Positions 49,123 through 62,500 of a stretch of DNA of 64,000 nt are shown piece after piece. Below the pieces are notes generated by a model. It worked only from the letters and a program-made list of their open reading frames with translations, was not told the DNA's origin and ran no database searches. A program made the translations under genes and the position numbers. The stretch spans positions 15,335,638-15,399,637 of the forward strand of contig NC_092314.1 of assembly GCF_036785885.1 (NCBI RefSeq). Direction: 5' to 3'. Each line of letters opens with the position of its first letter. The stretch's first letter is position 1. The DNA comes from Coffea arabica (Eukaryota; Streptophyta; Magnoliopsida; Gentianales; Rubiaceae).

Positions 49123-49542
49123 ATGCCTCTGATGTCAAAATCATCCAAAATCCAATCCATCTTCTTGCTCCTCACCGTTCTTTTCATCGCCGTCCGATCG
49201 TCCCAGTTCAATCCGCTCTTGTTACCCTCGGATCTTGCCCAAAACAACAACAACAACAACAACGATGGATATGATGATCATCTTTGCCCTCGGGTCACGG
49301 AACCGGCACCGGATTCTTGCCCCGTGAAGTGCTTCCGGACCGACCCGGTTTGCGGGGTTGACGGAGTAACCTACTGGTGCGGCTGCGCTGACGCACATTG
49401 CGCCGGGACGCGTGTGGCTAAATTAGGGTTTTGCGAGGTGGGAAATGGGGGCTCCGGGTCTGTTTCTGGGCAAGCCCTCTTGTTGGTGCATATTGTTTGG
49501 CTCATTCTGCTTGGAATCTTTGTGTTGTTCGGACTTCTTTGA
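49123..49542 (+). CDS. Kazal-type serine protease inhibitor family protein
   Basis: A single open frame of 139 residues. Residues 10-25 (IQSIFLLLTVLFIAVR) form a signal peptide. An asparagine run (41-47, AAC repeat) and an acidic stretch follow. The Kazal-like domain at about 55-104 holds eight cysteines (55, 66, 70, 77, 86, 88, 93, 104) and the core CFRTDPVCGVDGVTYWCGC, which matches the plant Kazal-type inhibitor family. The C-terminus is a small-residue linker (GNGGSGSVSG) and a hydrophobic tail (118-139) ending at the last residue, as in a GPI-anchor signal or membrane tail. The protein is therefore likely secreted and held at the cell surface, where it could block serine proteases; target and pathway are unknown. 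The start at 49123 is followed by a second ATG three codons later; the first is used by default. Its 3' UTR follows; the PMT relic begins about 630 bp downstream. Confidence 0.9.
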   Translation: MPLMSKSSKIQSIFLLLTVLFIAVRSSQFNPLLLPSDLAQNNNNNNNDGYDDHLCPRVTEPAPDSCPVKCFRTDPVCGVDGVTYWCGCADAHCAGTRVAKLGFCEVGNGGSGSVSGQALLLVHIVWLILLGIFVLFGLL

Positions 49543-50170
49543 ATTGGATGGTTGTTTTGTGGGGGTTTTTTTTTGGCTATTTCGCGGCTGCTATTGGTTT
49601 GATTTCTGGTGGAGAGAGGTTATAAATTTCGTGATTTTTTTTATGTTATATTGCTAATGAATTTACTGATGTATCGTTGTATATGTGTGTAAGTAGGGAC
49701 GTCCATTGATTACATGAAATTAGTGTTCTATTCTTTGGCTATTTGGTAGAAATGATGATATTCATTTGTATTTCTCAAGCCTACTTTGGTTCGTCGATAT
49801 CAGGATTTGATGTTTTTAATTTGTCGATTTACTAGCTGTTTTGATTATTATGCACTTAAGTCGTCCCAGTTTGGTGAATTATGAAATGGAGTAAATTCTA
49901 GGTAAGTGAATTTGGTTAGACCTTGCTGGATTATTACAATGCAATAAGACCTTATGAAGTTCATGTCGAGAGCAAAAGGAATGGCAATGAACTTATGAAC
50001 TGCAACAGTAAAGGAGTACATAATCTATGGCTTAATAGAAAATGGATGCGAGAAAGGTTTCTAACATTTTTAAACATTTACAGACTACTGCGAGTCTTTG
50101 ATTGTCTCTTCAGAAGATACACAAGCAGTTGCTTCTATAGACTAGTGCTTTTGAGAAGCCTGGGTTATAT
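49543..50170 (+). other. 3' UTR and downstream flank of the Kazal gene
   Basis: No further gene. An 89-codon open frame at 49923-50192 shows no domain. Similarity to PMT intron 1 becomes visible only from about 50171. Confidence 0.5.
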
Positions 50171-52030
50171 CAGCAATTTACTGTTTTTGTAGCATAAGTA
50201 AATGCAGAGCAAATTTTATGCAGAGCTCAGGATGGCGTTGAGTGGCCACATGTTTATTTTGTTTCTATGCATACCTGTTAGGAATTGCATTCTCGGAATA
50301 CGGGAGAATTTCTGGAGCTGTGAGTTAGGTGACTGATAAGTGTGCTTGCTTGCCATTACTCAGTTGTTCTATATGCTGTGTGAATGTTCATCAGTTGTTC
50401 ATGATGTCGGAGAAGCAATTAACATTTCAGTCATTTTTTTTAATCTGTTGTTTCAGTTAGATCATATATTTAATATGTAAAGCATGGAATTTCATCAGCC
50501 CGCTGAAATAGCGTTTGATTTAACTTAGTTTGGTTTGCCTTTTCTATCTCTCTGCTTTATAACATTTCTGTAGATTCCAGATATCTATCGGGTAGTTGTG
50601 CCAAGAAAACAGAAGTAGGTTGCCACGTCGTATGTTTATTATCAGTTGATGTACATTTATCTGTTCAATCTTAAAGAGGGAGATCCAAAAGGATAAGATA
50701 GGGAAGAGTTCTGTTTAATTAGCTTGTCCTTTGTTCCCCACCTGCTTCAGATCACTAATGGCATTTTCCAGTTTTCTATAATCATGAGTGCAGAATATCA
50801 GTTGTCCTCTGTTAAGGATACGTTATCTAAAATGTCTCTCTAGTTGCAAGGTTTGGAGCTTCCCCAAATGGACAATAACATATTGACAATGACCATTGCT
50901 CCAAGAGACATAAATGGAGATCAAGTAAAGTTTGTGCTTGAAAGAGGACTTCTAGCTATACTTGAGGACTTGGTGCATATAGGCCCTTCCAGCAACGTGT
51001 TTTGATATGGTTCATTGTTCGCGCTGCCTTATTCCATGTGCTGGAAAAAGGTTTGAGGGCAATGTGCCCAAAGACCTACCAATCCTCTTCACAGTTCCCA
51101 AAAGTTAATTACTTGGAGAGCTCCCTAGTTTTTGATAATCGTTGTGATCGTGCCTGGAAAGTTGGGTAATCAAATTGTGTCTAGCCTATGAACAAGAATG
51201 GCAACTTGCTGGTGTTCACGTAGTGGATGAATGCTGCAATTGTGGCAACTAGTGTAGTTCCGTAATGATATTTGCCATTTAGAAATGGTGCGTCGGTGAC
51301 CAATTTTACAACTCACCTGTTTCATTTTCAAGCAAAACTACCTTTGTGATCGGATCCTCCACCTCTTCTTATAACAGTTGGTTCTTTGATTGATTTTTGA
51401 ATTTCCATTTCAAACTTTGTCCTAACCGAAGACAATACTTGTTCATATGATGCATTGCTGGATTATTTTGATTTGCAGCTAGGTAAGGTAGGTTGAATCA
51501 TTTTGGTGATATTGTTATTATGTTCTTTGTATTTTCTTTAAGGGTAGGGGTAGGGTTGATGTCTCTAGGTCTTGATTATGAATCTGGATTCTTTTGGTTG
51601 GATGCACCTTGAATGTGGGGACGACTATTCATATCCAACATGGATCTGTTCATGTAGTGGAACCTGGATCTTGCTTGCAACTGTAGTGGAACCTGGAGCT
51701 TGTTTTTATACACTATGAATGCATGTAGGCTACATATACATCACACCTACATGGAAAATGTGGAAAATGTTTTCCATGATGAAACGAGGAAGGCTTAGAG
51801 AATGCTTAAAGATCTTGACACAACTCTTTATATTGTTCTCGTGGAGGATCAGTTGGAAAACGATTGTGTTTCATTCTTGATATGTAGCTGCCGTCTGAAG
51901 TTGTGACAGGGCCAGATGTGGTCCGAACTTCTATATGTGGCCTTGAGCTTCCACCAGCAATGCATACACATATCTCTTGAATCATAGATGGAATTAGAAA
52001 ATTTCTTTTGAGCTAATGTCCAATTCCTCT
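50171..52030 (+). pseudogene. Decayed partial copy of the PMT methyltransferase gene (intron 1 to intron 3)
   Basis: The order matches the active gene to the right. 50171-50207 (agcaatttactgtttttgta, aaatgcag) matches 58131-58166. 50260-50500 (tctatgcatacctg, atctgttgtttca) matches 58455-58640. About 50844-51035 is exon 2 (translates locally to ILTMTIAPRD, FVLERG and FDMVHCSRCLI). About 51039-51170 is the 3' half of exon 3. 51170-51300 and 51840-51925 match intron 3 (tagcctatgaa, gtgacagg-ccagatgtg). Intron 2 and the first half of exon 3 are missing, with exon 2 joined straight to tgtgctggaaaaag. Exon 2 has lost its first base and contains small deletions. Because introns are retained, it arose by DNA duplication, not retroposition. 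Exons 1, 4 and 5 are absent. Confidence 0.88.
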
Positions 52031-52963
52031 CATTCTGCAAATAAATCGATGTGTTGCGATTTAGTGAACATTGATTTGAGCAAGTTTAACTTGTTATTGA
52101 TCCACATTGGACTTGATATTTTTAGCAACTAAAAAATATTGCCTATTCGTAAGTTCCAACTTCTCCAATTTTCCCTCTAATTTTAAAAATTACATGGACC
52201 TCCCCTAGCTTATTCAATTACCAAAAATGACCTTCACTTTCTAGCTATTTTAAATAAAAAAAAATTGTATTCTTTAAAAAAAAAGAAAAAAAACATATTC
52301 AATTTTTTTTTTTTTGCAACTCTCAAGACAATTGCCGATTGGAAAAGCTTATTTAGTGGATGCTTTGGTTAGGAATGTTATTCAGAGTAATTGATAATAT
52401 AGAAGTGGAAGTAAAAACCATGGCATATAAAGAGATGTGAAGCCTGCCAGCCGATGGGTTTTGAATTGTTGAATCATCTTTTTATGTGTTTTTGATTTTT
52501 TGGAACAACTTACTTCATAGGATTATGATGATAAATGGAATTGTTAGTGGTGGCGTGGCTCTAAGGTAGAAAAGAAGATTATTTGGAGGGTTTTTTTTAT
52601 TGTCTTTTTCTTTTTTCTGATCTAGTTAAGTTGGCGGCCTGTGATAGTAGTAATGGAGGTGGCTTTGATGGTGGTTGTGGAGGTAGAAAATTGTTAGTGT
52701 TGATAGCTTTGGTGTTATAGAGATGAATGCAAAAGAGGCTTTTTTTTTTTACATTTTTAACATGAAGGGTTTTTTTTTTTTTTGGATTTTCATTTGAAAT
52801 TCGTGCGTTTTTTAAAATTTGTTACACAAATAGTAAATATAAGAGAAGTTAGAGTAATTTTTAAAATAATAGGAGAATTAGGTAAAATTATCAGTAAGCT
52901 CAAGAGATGATTATGAATTATGTAAAGATAGAAACAGGATTAAGAAGTATGTACAACGATTAT
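52031..52963. other. Gene-free flank of the pseudogene
   Basis: AT-rich with poly-T runs (about 52740-52780). No recognisable gene or element end. Confidence 0.5.
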
Positions 52964-53141
52964 TGAGTGTGTTTAGATAGCTCAATTTTGCTAAATAATA
53001 TTTCGCTTGAATTATACATATATTTCCCAATCCACCCATTTATATTTTCAACCACGTTTTTATGTCACATATATTATATTACAAAAAGTGTTACAGTACT
53101 TATTCTAAATAATATTTCAAATAATACTCTATCTAACGTTT
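52964..53141. mobile_element. MITE, family A copy 2
   Basis: The left end gagtgtgtttagatagctca and the right end tactctatctaacg resemble the 30957-31125 element. The interior acaaaaagtgttacagta and ttatacatatatttcccaat are its reverse complement. More degenerate than copy 1; target duplication not seen. Confidence 0.6.
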
Positions 53142-53630
53142 TTTTAAAATAATGTCCAAATAATAGGAATCCAGATCAATCTTTCCCATCATAGATGCAT
53201 GAAGAATAAGGCTGTTTTTTTTTTCTTTTTTAAGATTTTGAATCTAAAACCTCCTACTTATAATTTTTTTCACTTTACCACCTAATCCAACCCCTTCTCC
53301 TCGAATAAGGCTAGCTTGATTATAAGTTTGCCTGTCAAATTTTTAGAATATTCTAGTATTACACCACTTATTTATAAGGAGTTTTACAGTGTCTTTTGAG
53401 TACCATACCATTACATATCAATTTACCGCTACTTATTTTAATACTCCAGTTTTTTAATACACACTAATCTACCGGTCCTCGAACCATAGTTTTCTTTCCG
53501 CCCAAAAATCCAACATTTGATGGATCTTAATGGTTTCTTAATCCTTTCCACATAATTCAAACTTACTTGTTAGGCAAGACAAATCCAAGTACTCAAATAC
53601 TTTTTTTCTGTTTATTTTTTCCAAGTCCAC

Positions 53631-53960
53631 CAATGTTTTGAAATTTGAACCGGACTAGCCGGTTCGGCCAAGCAAATTATGAACCGATCATGACTTTTGG
53701 TCTGATTTTATATTTAACTCAGGATGTCAAATGAATAGATCAAATCTAGTCAAGAGCCAATCAAATTGGTAAAAACCGATAAAAAATCGACATTTGAACT
53801 GGTATTTCACTAAATATTTCTTTTTTTTTGTATATTAATTTTATCCAAGTAATTTAGTATTAAAATAATTAAAAAATTTTAAAATCATTGAATCGGAGTT
53901 TAATCTGTACGAACCGAAAGGTCATCCAGTTCACTTGCTGGTTTAGATTTGAAAACATTG
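53631..53960. mobile_element. MITE with caatgtttt termini
   Basis: caatgttttgaaatttgaac at the left pairs with ggtttagatttgaaaacatt-g at the right; inside the left end, aaccggactagccggttcgg is a local palindrome. About 330 bp, non-coding. No clear duplication; perhaps Mutator-derived. Confidence 0.55.
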
Positions 53961-54004
53961 TAGTTCATAATTTTGTAAGAGTAGAAGTAATGATATTCTT
54001 AGAC

Positions 54005-55113
54005 CTGACAATTGCGTAATTTGGTTGTTGGGTCAATTTTGGGTTGGATAATAAAAATTCAAATATATATTTGGGCGGTTTGGATATTTGTGTTGGGCAC
54101 CCATTACCCAACTTAAATTTTAAAAACAAATAAAGAAATTATGATTCAGATACATTGAAAAGGAACCGTGTTAACGCAAACAACTTGCATCTTCCAATAG
54201 AGATAATACAACTATATAAGTCTTTTCACCCTTCGCCATCTTCCAATAGAGATCAATATACATCATGAAATACTTCTAAAACAACGCGTTAATTATAAGG
54301 TCGGTTGAATTAAGATATAAAAATATAAGGCGCTCTTTCTACCCTTTCCTTTCTTTTCTTTTTCTGGATAACAAACAAAAATTATAAAAGAATAAGAAAG
54401 TAACTGGAAATTTTGGTGGAGAAGTTAATGCTGCGTTAATTTCCACAAGAATTTTCAAATGAATTGGATAGTGACATTTGAACTAATTGGTTGAGAATTG
54501 TATCTCTCTCATCAAAATTTCAGTTTAATTAAGGCGTGATTGGATCTTTTATAGAACTAGAAATATGTTTGGTACAGCTAATACTAAATCAAGTAACAAT
54601 ACTTGAAAAATCGTATATTGGTATACCATTTTTTCATGCTATATCCAATCTGAACTAAAATTGTTGCTTCGATCTCTTAGTTTGGACCAAAGCTATATCC
54701 ACTATCCAATTTAAAAATCTTTACTTGTATAAAAAATAATGAGTTCATCCAAATAATAAACAGTTAGTACGTGCGTGTATTTGTGAAAGTATATCGGTGT
54801 GTATTTTAGTGTATAAAAATAATGTATTTCTAAAGAATTTAAAAAGTGAGTGTGTGCTTGTATCTGTGAAAGTGTTTTAGTGTGTGAAAAAAATTTTTTG
54901 TGTGTAAAAATGTATTTGAGAGAATTTATGTATCAAAATTTATTAATTAATATATTTGGTCATATTTATGTCATGAATTTGAGATGATCTAATATGATCT
55001 AATCCAAAATTAACCCAATCTAAAATTGGACGGATTGGATATAACCCATTTAAATGAAAACCCAATATTAATCTATCCAAAATCTGTCCCAATCCACTCA
55101 ATTGTCCGGTATA
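54005..55113. mobile_element. Possible 1.1-kb TIR element
   Basis: cctgacaattg near 54005 pairs with caattgtccgg at about 55100-55110. Next to both ends lie further inverted words (ttgggttggat; atccaatccgt-like). The interior is AT-rich and non-coding, with tgtgtgtgaaag-like imperfect repeats at 54775-54900. Weak evidence. Confidence 0.35.
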
Positions 55114-55748
55114 TATATTCCTAGCGTTAAAGTTGGAGATACCCGCCTAGAAAGACAAATCTTCAAACCCATTGTTAGGCACCTCAAGAGAGAGGTTGGT
55201 CCGCACACTCAATTTAGACCATTTGTCCCCAATATTGCTCAGGTCTAGTTCCTACTTGATGATAACGCATGCCTTTGCTCACCACAAATTATTTAGTTGC
55301 TCGTCTCTCTCTTTTTTTTTTTTTTGTGTAAAGATCAATTGTGAAGAAATAACAAGAAGCCCATATATTGTATGAAGAAATGATGGATGAATATCGAAAA
55401 AACCAATGGTTTTGGTTGATAATTTAAAAATAAGTCGCATCATTCGAAGATAAAATACACTTCTATTTCCTTCAGATTTTCCCGTATTTTGTTACTGCCA
55501 ATTGAACTACAGTCATAGCATCAAACCTATGTTACATGTTTTGAGGAAACTTATTTCGAAGGCCTTGGATAGAGATTCATCATTAGCATAGGTTTGATAA
55601 ACTTATTTCAACTACCTTAATCAATTGTGGTTAGCATATTTTGTAGATTAAAAGCAGTATTATCAGAATATTCAGGTTTGATCGTAGCACGAGAAGAAGT
55701 TATTGTGTAGTGCCATGTGTACTGATGTAAATCAGTAAGTAACAATTA

Positions 55749-56129
55749 GGGGTGCAAATGAGTCGAATCGAGTTTTGGTCTAATCGAGTCGAGAATCAAA
55801 GTAATTTTATGAAGTTCAAACTCGAACTCGAGGTCGACGAGCTCTCAATGTAAAACTCAAGCTCGAGCTTAAAAAACCACAAAAATTAAAATTTTATTTT
55901 TAAAAAATGAATAAAATAATAATTTTTCTTAATAAATAATAAAATATTAAATATATATATATATAATTTTATTATTAAAATAAAAAAAATAATCGAATCG
56001 ACTTACAAGTTAACGAGTTAAATATTTTTTAACTCAAATTTGACTTGATCAACTCCAACTCGACTCAAACTCATACCAAATTCGAGTCAAGCTCAAACTC
56101 GAGCCATCGTTTGATTGGTTTGCATCCCC
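55749..56129. mobile_element. hAT-like MITE with ggggtgcaaa termini
   Basis: ggggtgcaaatgagtcgaat at the left and tttgcatcccc at the right; both arms are rich in tcgag/ctcga words (aactcgaactcgag, caagctcgagctt). Flanks taacaatta and tagcaatca agree at 7 of 9 positions, consistent with an old 8-9 bp target duplication. Confidence 0.65.
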
Positions 56130-56579
56130 GTAGCAATCAGACGTAAGAGTGAAAGATGGAAACAAGCAGTACCTTAAACTTGCTACTACCTAATTAGGTG
56201 ATCAGATGGACCCAATCATGTAGGATGTACATATGAAACAAAAGCACATGAGGTCATAGAATTTGGCCTTTTTGACTTTTTCTTTGTGGTCCTATGTTCT
56301 CTACTTGATTGTCATTGCTACTTGATTGCCATTGCTACTTCATCTTGATCTTGACATAATTCATCCTCACAAGAGCAGAATATAGAAATTTCTTAAGAGG
56401 CTTAAAGAGCTTATGATTTTGGCTTGTATTTCAGCATGTGGACTATATCCCAATTTTAGATATTTTTTTAACATTCCCCAATCCTAATTCCCAATTCTCT
56501 GATCATTGACAAATGGTCACTCTGTCAGTGACTCTTTATCTTTCTTCTGAGTTGCCATTTTGTTAGCCAGGCTCAAAAA
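56130..56579 (+). other. Promoter and 5' leader of the PMT gene
   Basis: 450 bp between the MITE and the ATG. No strong core element stands out by eye; a short pyrimidine-rich leader (tttatctttcttctgagttg) lies at about 56533. Confidence 0.4.
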
Positions 56580-59500
56580 ATGCCTACTCTACCATCACCA
56601 GCAACATTCAAATCACCTGCTCAGAACCTTCTGAGGAAACCACTGCGCAAAATTCTGCTACTCACCATTTTCTGCTCTTTCTCCTACTTCATTGGCTCCT
56701 ACACCAACGCCCCCTACTCCAGCTTTTCACATTCTACAGCTCGTCTTGAAGATACAAATTGTGATTTTCAGGTCAAGAAGTACAGCCTTAACACAAGCCG
56801 CAAAGGTGTTCAAGAATCACTCAACTTTGGGCCAAAGCACACGCTTGTTTTCCCACTGGAAGACACCCCAGAAAGCCAACATCTGCCTTATCCACCCTGC
56901 CCGAAGAATTACACAAACTACTGTCCCTGTCAAGACCATAATAAGGAAAGGTTGTTTTCTGCTGAGAGAAGGTTTCACAAAGAGCGGCATTGCCCGGAAA
57001 AAGGTGAAAAATTGAGGTGTTTGGTGCCAAAGCCAGCGGGATATAAGAGGCCATTTTCATGGCCTATGAGCAGAGATTATGCTTGGTTCAAGAATGTGCC
57101 TTTTAAGAGCCTAATAGAGTCTAAGAAGACCCAGAATTGGGTAAGATTAGAAGGTGCCAGGCTATTTTTTCCGGGTGGAGGGACTTCTTTTCCCCAAGGA
57201 GTTAAGGGTTACATTGATCAATTGAAACGTGTAGTGCCGCTCAACGCTGGTGCCATAAGGACTGTGCTTGATGTTGGATGTGGGGTGAGTATAATTCGGA
57301 ATTTTGGTCACAATTCTAAGTTGTGGTATGAGAATGAGGATGGCTTTGCCTTTTTGAGTTCATTCTTTATTAGTTTCAATGAGGTGGGAAATTGTGATAC
57401 GTGTGGAAATTGTGCTTCTCTGAGCTTCTTGTCAATGTTTAGAATCACAGATATGTGAATTAAGCTGGATTAAAAACTTAAATCCTTCAATTGTTTTGCT
57501 AAATTAGCTGCTGACCTAGAATACTCATTTTGCTTACAACTTTTGCATCTTTTTTCAGTAAGCTACTATCTTCAAAATACACATTCTAGTGTGTCACACT
57601 TTATAATTTTCCACCTTCCTGGCTAAATGCATCTAGGTGAAGCCATGAGTCTGCTATGCAGACATTGTTCATTAGGGTAGTTAATTACTAGCTAACATAT
57701 TATGAATGCAAATCAAATAGGGTTATACTACTCCAAAGAGAAGGAACTTTTGTTTTTTAAACTGTTTGGCCTGCATAGGCATCTTTTCTTGATTCCTCTA
57801 GACTCCAAGAGAGTAACTTCTCATTTGGATGCATATTCGAATCCTCTCTTTGAAATTGATCTAAGGGAATTTAATGTTAATCAGAATAAGGGAGTCTTAA
57901 CTTTTTTGTCATCTTCGAAAAGTTAATTGGTGAATTTCTCCACAGAAGCTAATCATTTGGTTTGATGAATTTGAGCATGTCGTCCCCCAAAGGGTTGAGT
58001 GAAACTCTCTTCAGTTTGACTGGTGAATCAGATTTTTCTGGACCATGGTCATAAGTTATTTCAGTCTCCTTTTACAATTAGAGAGGATGCCAAATACTTT
58101 ATTGGAAGATGTTGAAATATGAGGTGCTACCAACAATTTACTGTTTTGGTAGGATAAACAAATGCAGTGGAATGGTACTTTAGTTTTCTGGTGTTTCAGA
58201 GTATGACTGTGACAAAAATGAAAAAAAAAAAGCTAAGATCACAGACATTAATGAACTTTTATTCTGTTCTTGTCTCCATTCAACCCTGCAAGATTTTCAT
58301 TGTATTCATTTAATAATCAACATATTTGACAATAATAGGCATATAGCTGCTAGCATTTTTAGTTTTCCTGTGCATAAATTTGTTCTGGACCAGGAGCAGA
58401 TTTTGTGCTTAGTTGAATAATAAGATGGCTACTGCTTGGTCAGCGATTCACTTTTCTTCTATGCATACCTGATAGCATTTTCATTTTTGAAATACGCAAG
58501 AATTTCTCAAGCTATATGTTGGGTAACTGACGAGTTGACTTGTGGTACTTCTTTGTTTCTATATGCTGTTGCTAATGTTAATCAGTGGTTCATGGCGTAA
58601 GAAAATGCATTTGTCTTTTAATTCTATTTTTGATCTGTTGTTTCATTTCGATCATACATTTAGTATTCAGAGTATGGAATTAAAACAGCTAGCTCAAATG
58701 CCTTGTCAATTTTGTAGTCCTTCAGGTCAACACAAACCAGAGCTATAAAGTAATTTTTTGTAGAAAACAATCAACCATTTATATTGCGGAGACAAGTTAT
58801 TCATCTGTAATCATTTTAGGTAAGTTCATGTTGTTGCTAAGTATTATTGCAATCACTTGGTAAATTAAGATTGTTAGTGATCAGAAATATCCAAAGACAT
58901 GAAACCTTGTCTCAACCGGAAGGGACTGGGGATGAGGACACTAAGAATTATTTCACATAGCAGTTGGCCTCATGTTGACTTGATTTTTTTAGACAAATGC
59001 TGCACTGCAGTTGATACTATCCCCAGTATCTGATTTGAGGTAAATTGTTGAATAACAAATACTCCTTTCTTGAAACTTCATTCTTTGAGCAATGGACTAC
59101 ATTTTGCTGATGCTCAAATCCTCTTTTATTAGCTCCAAGTAGATTTCTGTTCTTCCCCTCTAGATGCATTTAAGATTTACAGGGAAAAAGCCGTGACTAA
59201 AGGAGCAATGCAGCTGAAACTCTTTCTTCTTGAATCAATCACTGGACCTTCTTTTATCATTATGGGGGCCTTAAAACATTGAATTTGCAATTGGCACATA
59301 AATAGAGGTCCACCTTCATAGAGCCTACTATTTTTACTATTCAGTTATAGTTAGCTTCTCCTTTTATCGTGTGACAAGTAAAAGGTTCAAGGATGTCAAT
59401 ATTTTCTATTTCTCAGATTTATAACAATTTGGACAGCTGCCAAATAATAATCTTCTAGTTATTAGTACTTGAATTATATTTGTTTAGCAACACAAGCTTC

Positions 59501-62500
59501 TAGTGCCAGCTCTAAAAGAATAAGATTTAAGAAGCTCTGTTTTAGTTATGATCTGGCAAGAAGTTGTTTTACCGTGTTTATTTGTCGTATTTTGTTTAGT
59601 ACCTCCTTCAGTTTATTATTTGACATTTCCTGTTGCTATCATCTAAAGCAGAATATCAATTATATCAGTTGTCCACTGTAAAGGATAGGTGATAAAAAAT
59701 GTTATTCTCAGGTTGCAAGCTTTGGAGCCTCTCTAATGGACTATGACATATTGACAGTGTCAATTGCTCCAAGAGATGTACATGAAGCTCAAGTGCAATT
59801 TGCACTTGAAAGAGGTGTTCCAGCTCTTCTTGGAGTACTTAGCACATATAGGTTGCCGTTTCCATCAAGATGTTTTGATATGATCCATTGTTCTCGCTGC
59901 CTTGTTCAATGGACAGACTATGGTATACATGCTTATTTCTAAATTTTATGCAATGGTTCATAAACATTCAACCAAAGCTAATTTCTGAAGTGCAAAATGT
60001 GCTTTTATTGAGTTAACTTGTACTTGTTTGACTTTGTATGTTTTCTTAAATGTATTGGTGACGACTAAATAGTATATCTTAATAATACAATTCTTGAATC
60101 TAGCATCTTCATTATTGATGAATATGTTGCCCTGATGGTCTTGATAACTATGACCACAAGAAAATCTCTCTTGTTTTGGTTGAAGACTAGGTTATGACAA
60201 AGGAATTTCTCTTACTTTCTGTTGTAAAATCTCAGGTGGGCTATATCTCATGGAAATTGACCGACTATTGCGTCCTGGTGGATACTGGGTGTTGTCTGGA
60301 CCACCTATTGGTTGGAAAATCAGCTACAAGGGTTGGGAAAGAAAGGCCAGTGATCTTGAAATGGAGCAAAAAAAATTGGAAGATCTTGCCAGAAGGTTGT
60401 GCTGGAAAAAGATTCGAGAGAGTGGTCCAATAGCAGTGTGGCAAAAGCCTACTAATCACCTTCACTGTGCCTCAAAATTAAAGACTTGGAAAGCACCTAA
60501 GTTCTGTGTTGATGACTATCCTGATCATGGCTGGTAAGTTTAGTATTCAAAATTTCATCTAGCCTATGAAATGATGATGACAACTCACAGGTGTTTGTGT
60601 AGTGGGTGAATGCATTCTCTGGCAATAGTCCCATTTGGAGTTCTGCCATTTAAAGAAGATGCTCTAGGGACAAATTCTGTGAAGTTACCTTTTAGTTAGC
60701 ATTATTGGTTAGAGTATAATTCACAATGTGACTATAAATATGTTAAGACATTTCATTCAAACATAGATTTCTTGGTGATCAGATCCTCCACTGCTACTTT
60801 ATCGTTGTTGGTTCTTTCTGAGTTTTCTTTTCAAACATCTTCCTGGCTAAGACAGTACTTTTTTCATCTGATTAATTGTTGTTAAGAGTATTTTGATTTC
60901 AGGCGGAGTAAGGGAAGGGAGAGTGAATTTAATGATTGTCATTATTATTATGTTGTGTTTTTTTTGTTAAGGTAACTCTAATGCTGCTTAGTTGTATGGT
61001 TGATAATCTGGATTTGTTTGGTTGGGTCCAATTTGCGTGTGCAGATGACTGTTCATAATCAATCTGGATCTGTTAAGGTAGTTTAGTACACCAAAATCTT
61101 ATTGAATCTGGATCTTTCTTCTGAATCCAGGGGAACCTGGAGCTCATTTCCACTATAACTACATGTCAACAACCAATAGAGCTTTCTACATTTAGAATGT
61201 GGAAAAAATTTTTATGATGAAATTAAGACGCCTAGAATGCTCCAAAATCTTTGAAACAAATCTGTGTATGTTATATAAGGGTGAGAAGATCGAGTGTACC
61301 ATAGGAGTTATCAGCTGGAAAACAGATTTGGTTCAAAATTTTCATTTGTGACTAGAAATGGTGACAGGCCTAGATGTGACATGAACTATCTTTTTGAAAT
61401 CATAGTGGCAAACCATCTCTGTGCAGCAAGAAAGCTTATTTTGCAACAGTATATATTGTTTGCATTTGTCTTCAAAAGTCCAATATAGTCGAAGGTCTAT
61501 TTTTTTGTCTTTGACGATCATTTTCCTTTTCCTTCACCGCCTTCCCACCTCTAAGACAAAAAGGTTTTGACTTTAGAAACTATTAATCTACATGAAAACT
61601 TTTACATGCCAAGGCACACCGCTTTTCTGTTATGCTATCATATTCATTTACCTGTCTTTGGCTGATTTTATCACCTTATAATTATTTCCCTAGAGTTGTG
61701 TTCCAAGTGATGGAGGAATATTGTTGTAGATATATTGCTGCCATTAGAGATCCTTAATATATCACTCTCTTTCATAGTGGAAGGAGAAGGTTTTGGCACA
61801 TGTACTTAAGTTAATCGATTGCTTGAAACAGCAGACAGTAAAATGGAGAGGTTTCCCTTTTCTGATGTGTTTAAAGAAATAAAAGTTGAACTAGCCGTCT
61901 AGGCTTTTGTTTATTCTCCTTGTCACTGGACATTGATGTCCCATAAACAATTACTGTGTAAGCTATCTCTCTAGAAAATAGCTGCTTGACTATATTGATC
62001 TATTTATTTTATTGCACAATCATTTTTAGGTACATGAAGATGGAAGCGTGCATTACTCCTCTTCCAAAGGTGGAACATATACGCCATACATCTGGAGGGT
62101 CCCTTGAGAAGTGGCCTACAAGGTTAAAAACTGTTCCACCAAGGATAAGAAGTGCTACAATTGAAGGGATTACAACAAAAACCTTCAATGAGGATGATCA
62201 GCTCTGGAAAAGAAGGGTTTCGTACTATGGGAGCGTTCTCAAATATCTGAATCGTGGACGATATAGGAATATCATGGACATGAACTCAGGCTTAGGAGGT
62301 TTTGCAGCTGCTCTTTCACAGTATCCAGTTTGGGTCATGAATGTGGTTCCTTATCACGCAAAGAATAACACACTTGGTATTGTCTACGAACGTGGCTTAG
62401 TTGGAACCTACATGAACTGGTAAGGCTGGAGCAAGATTTCTATGTCCTGTTCATTCCTTATATCAGTAAAAAGTTTAGTTGTTCTTCTCATTTCCCTTTC

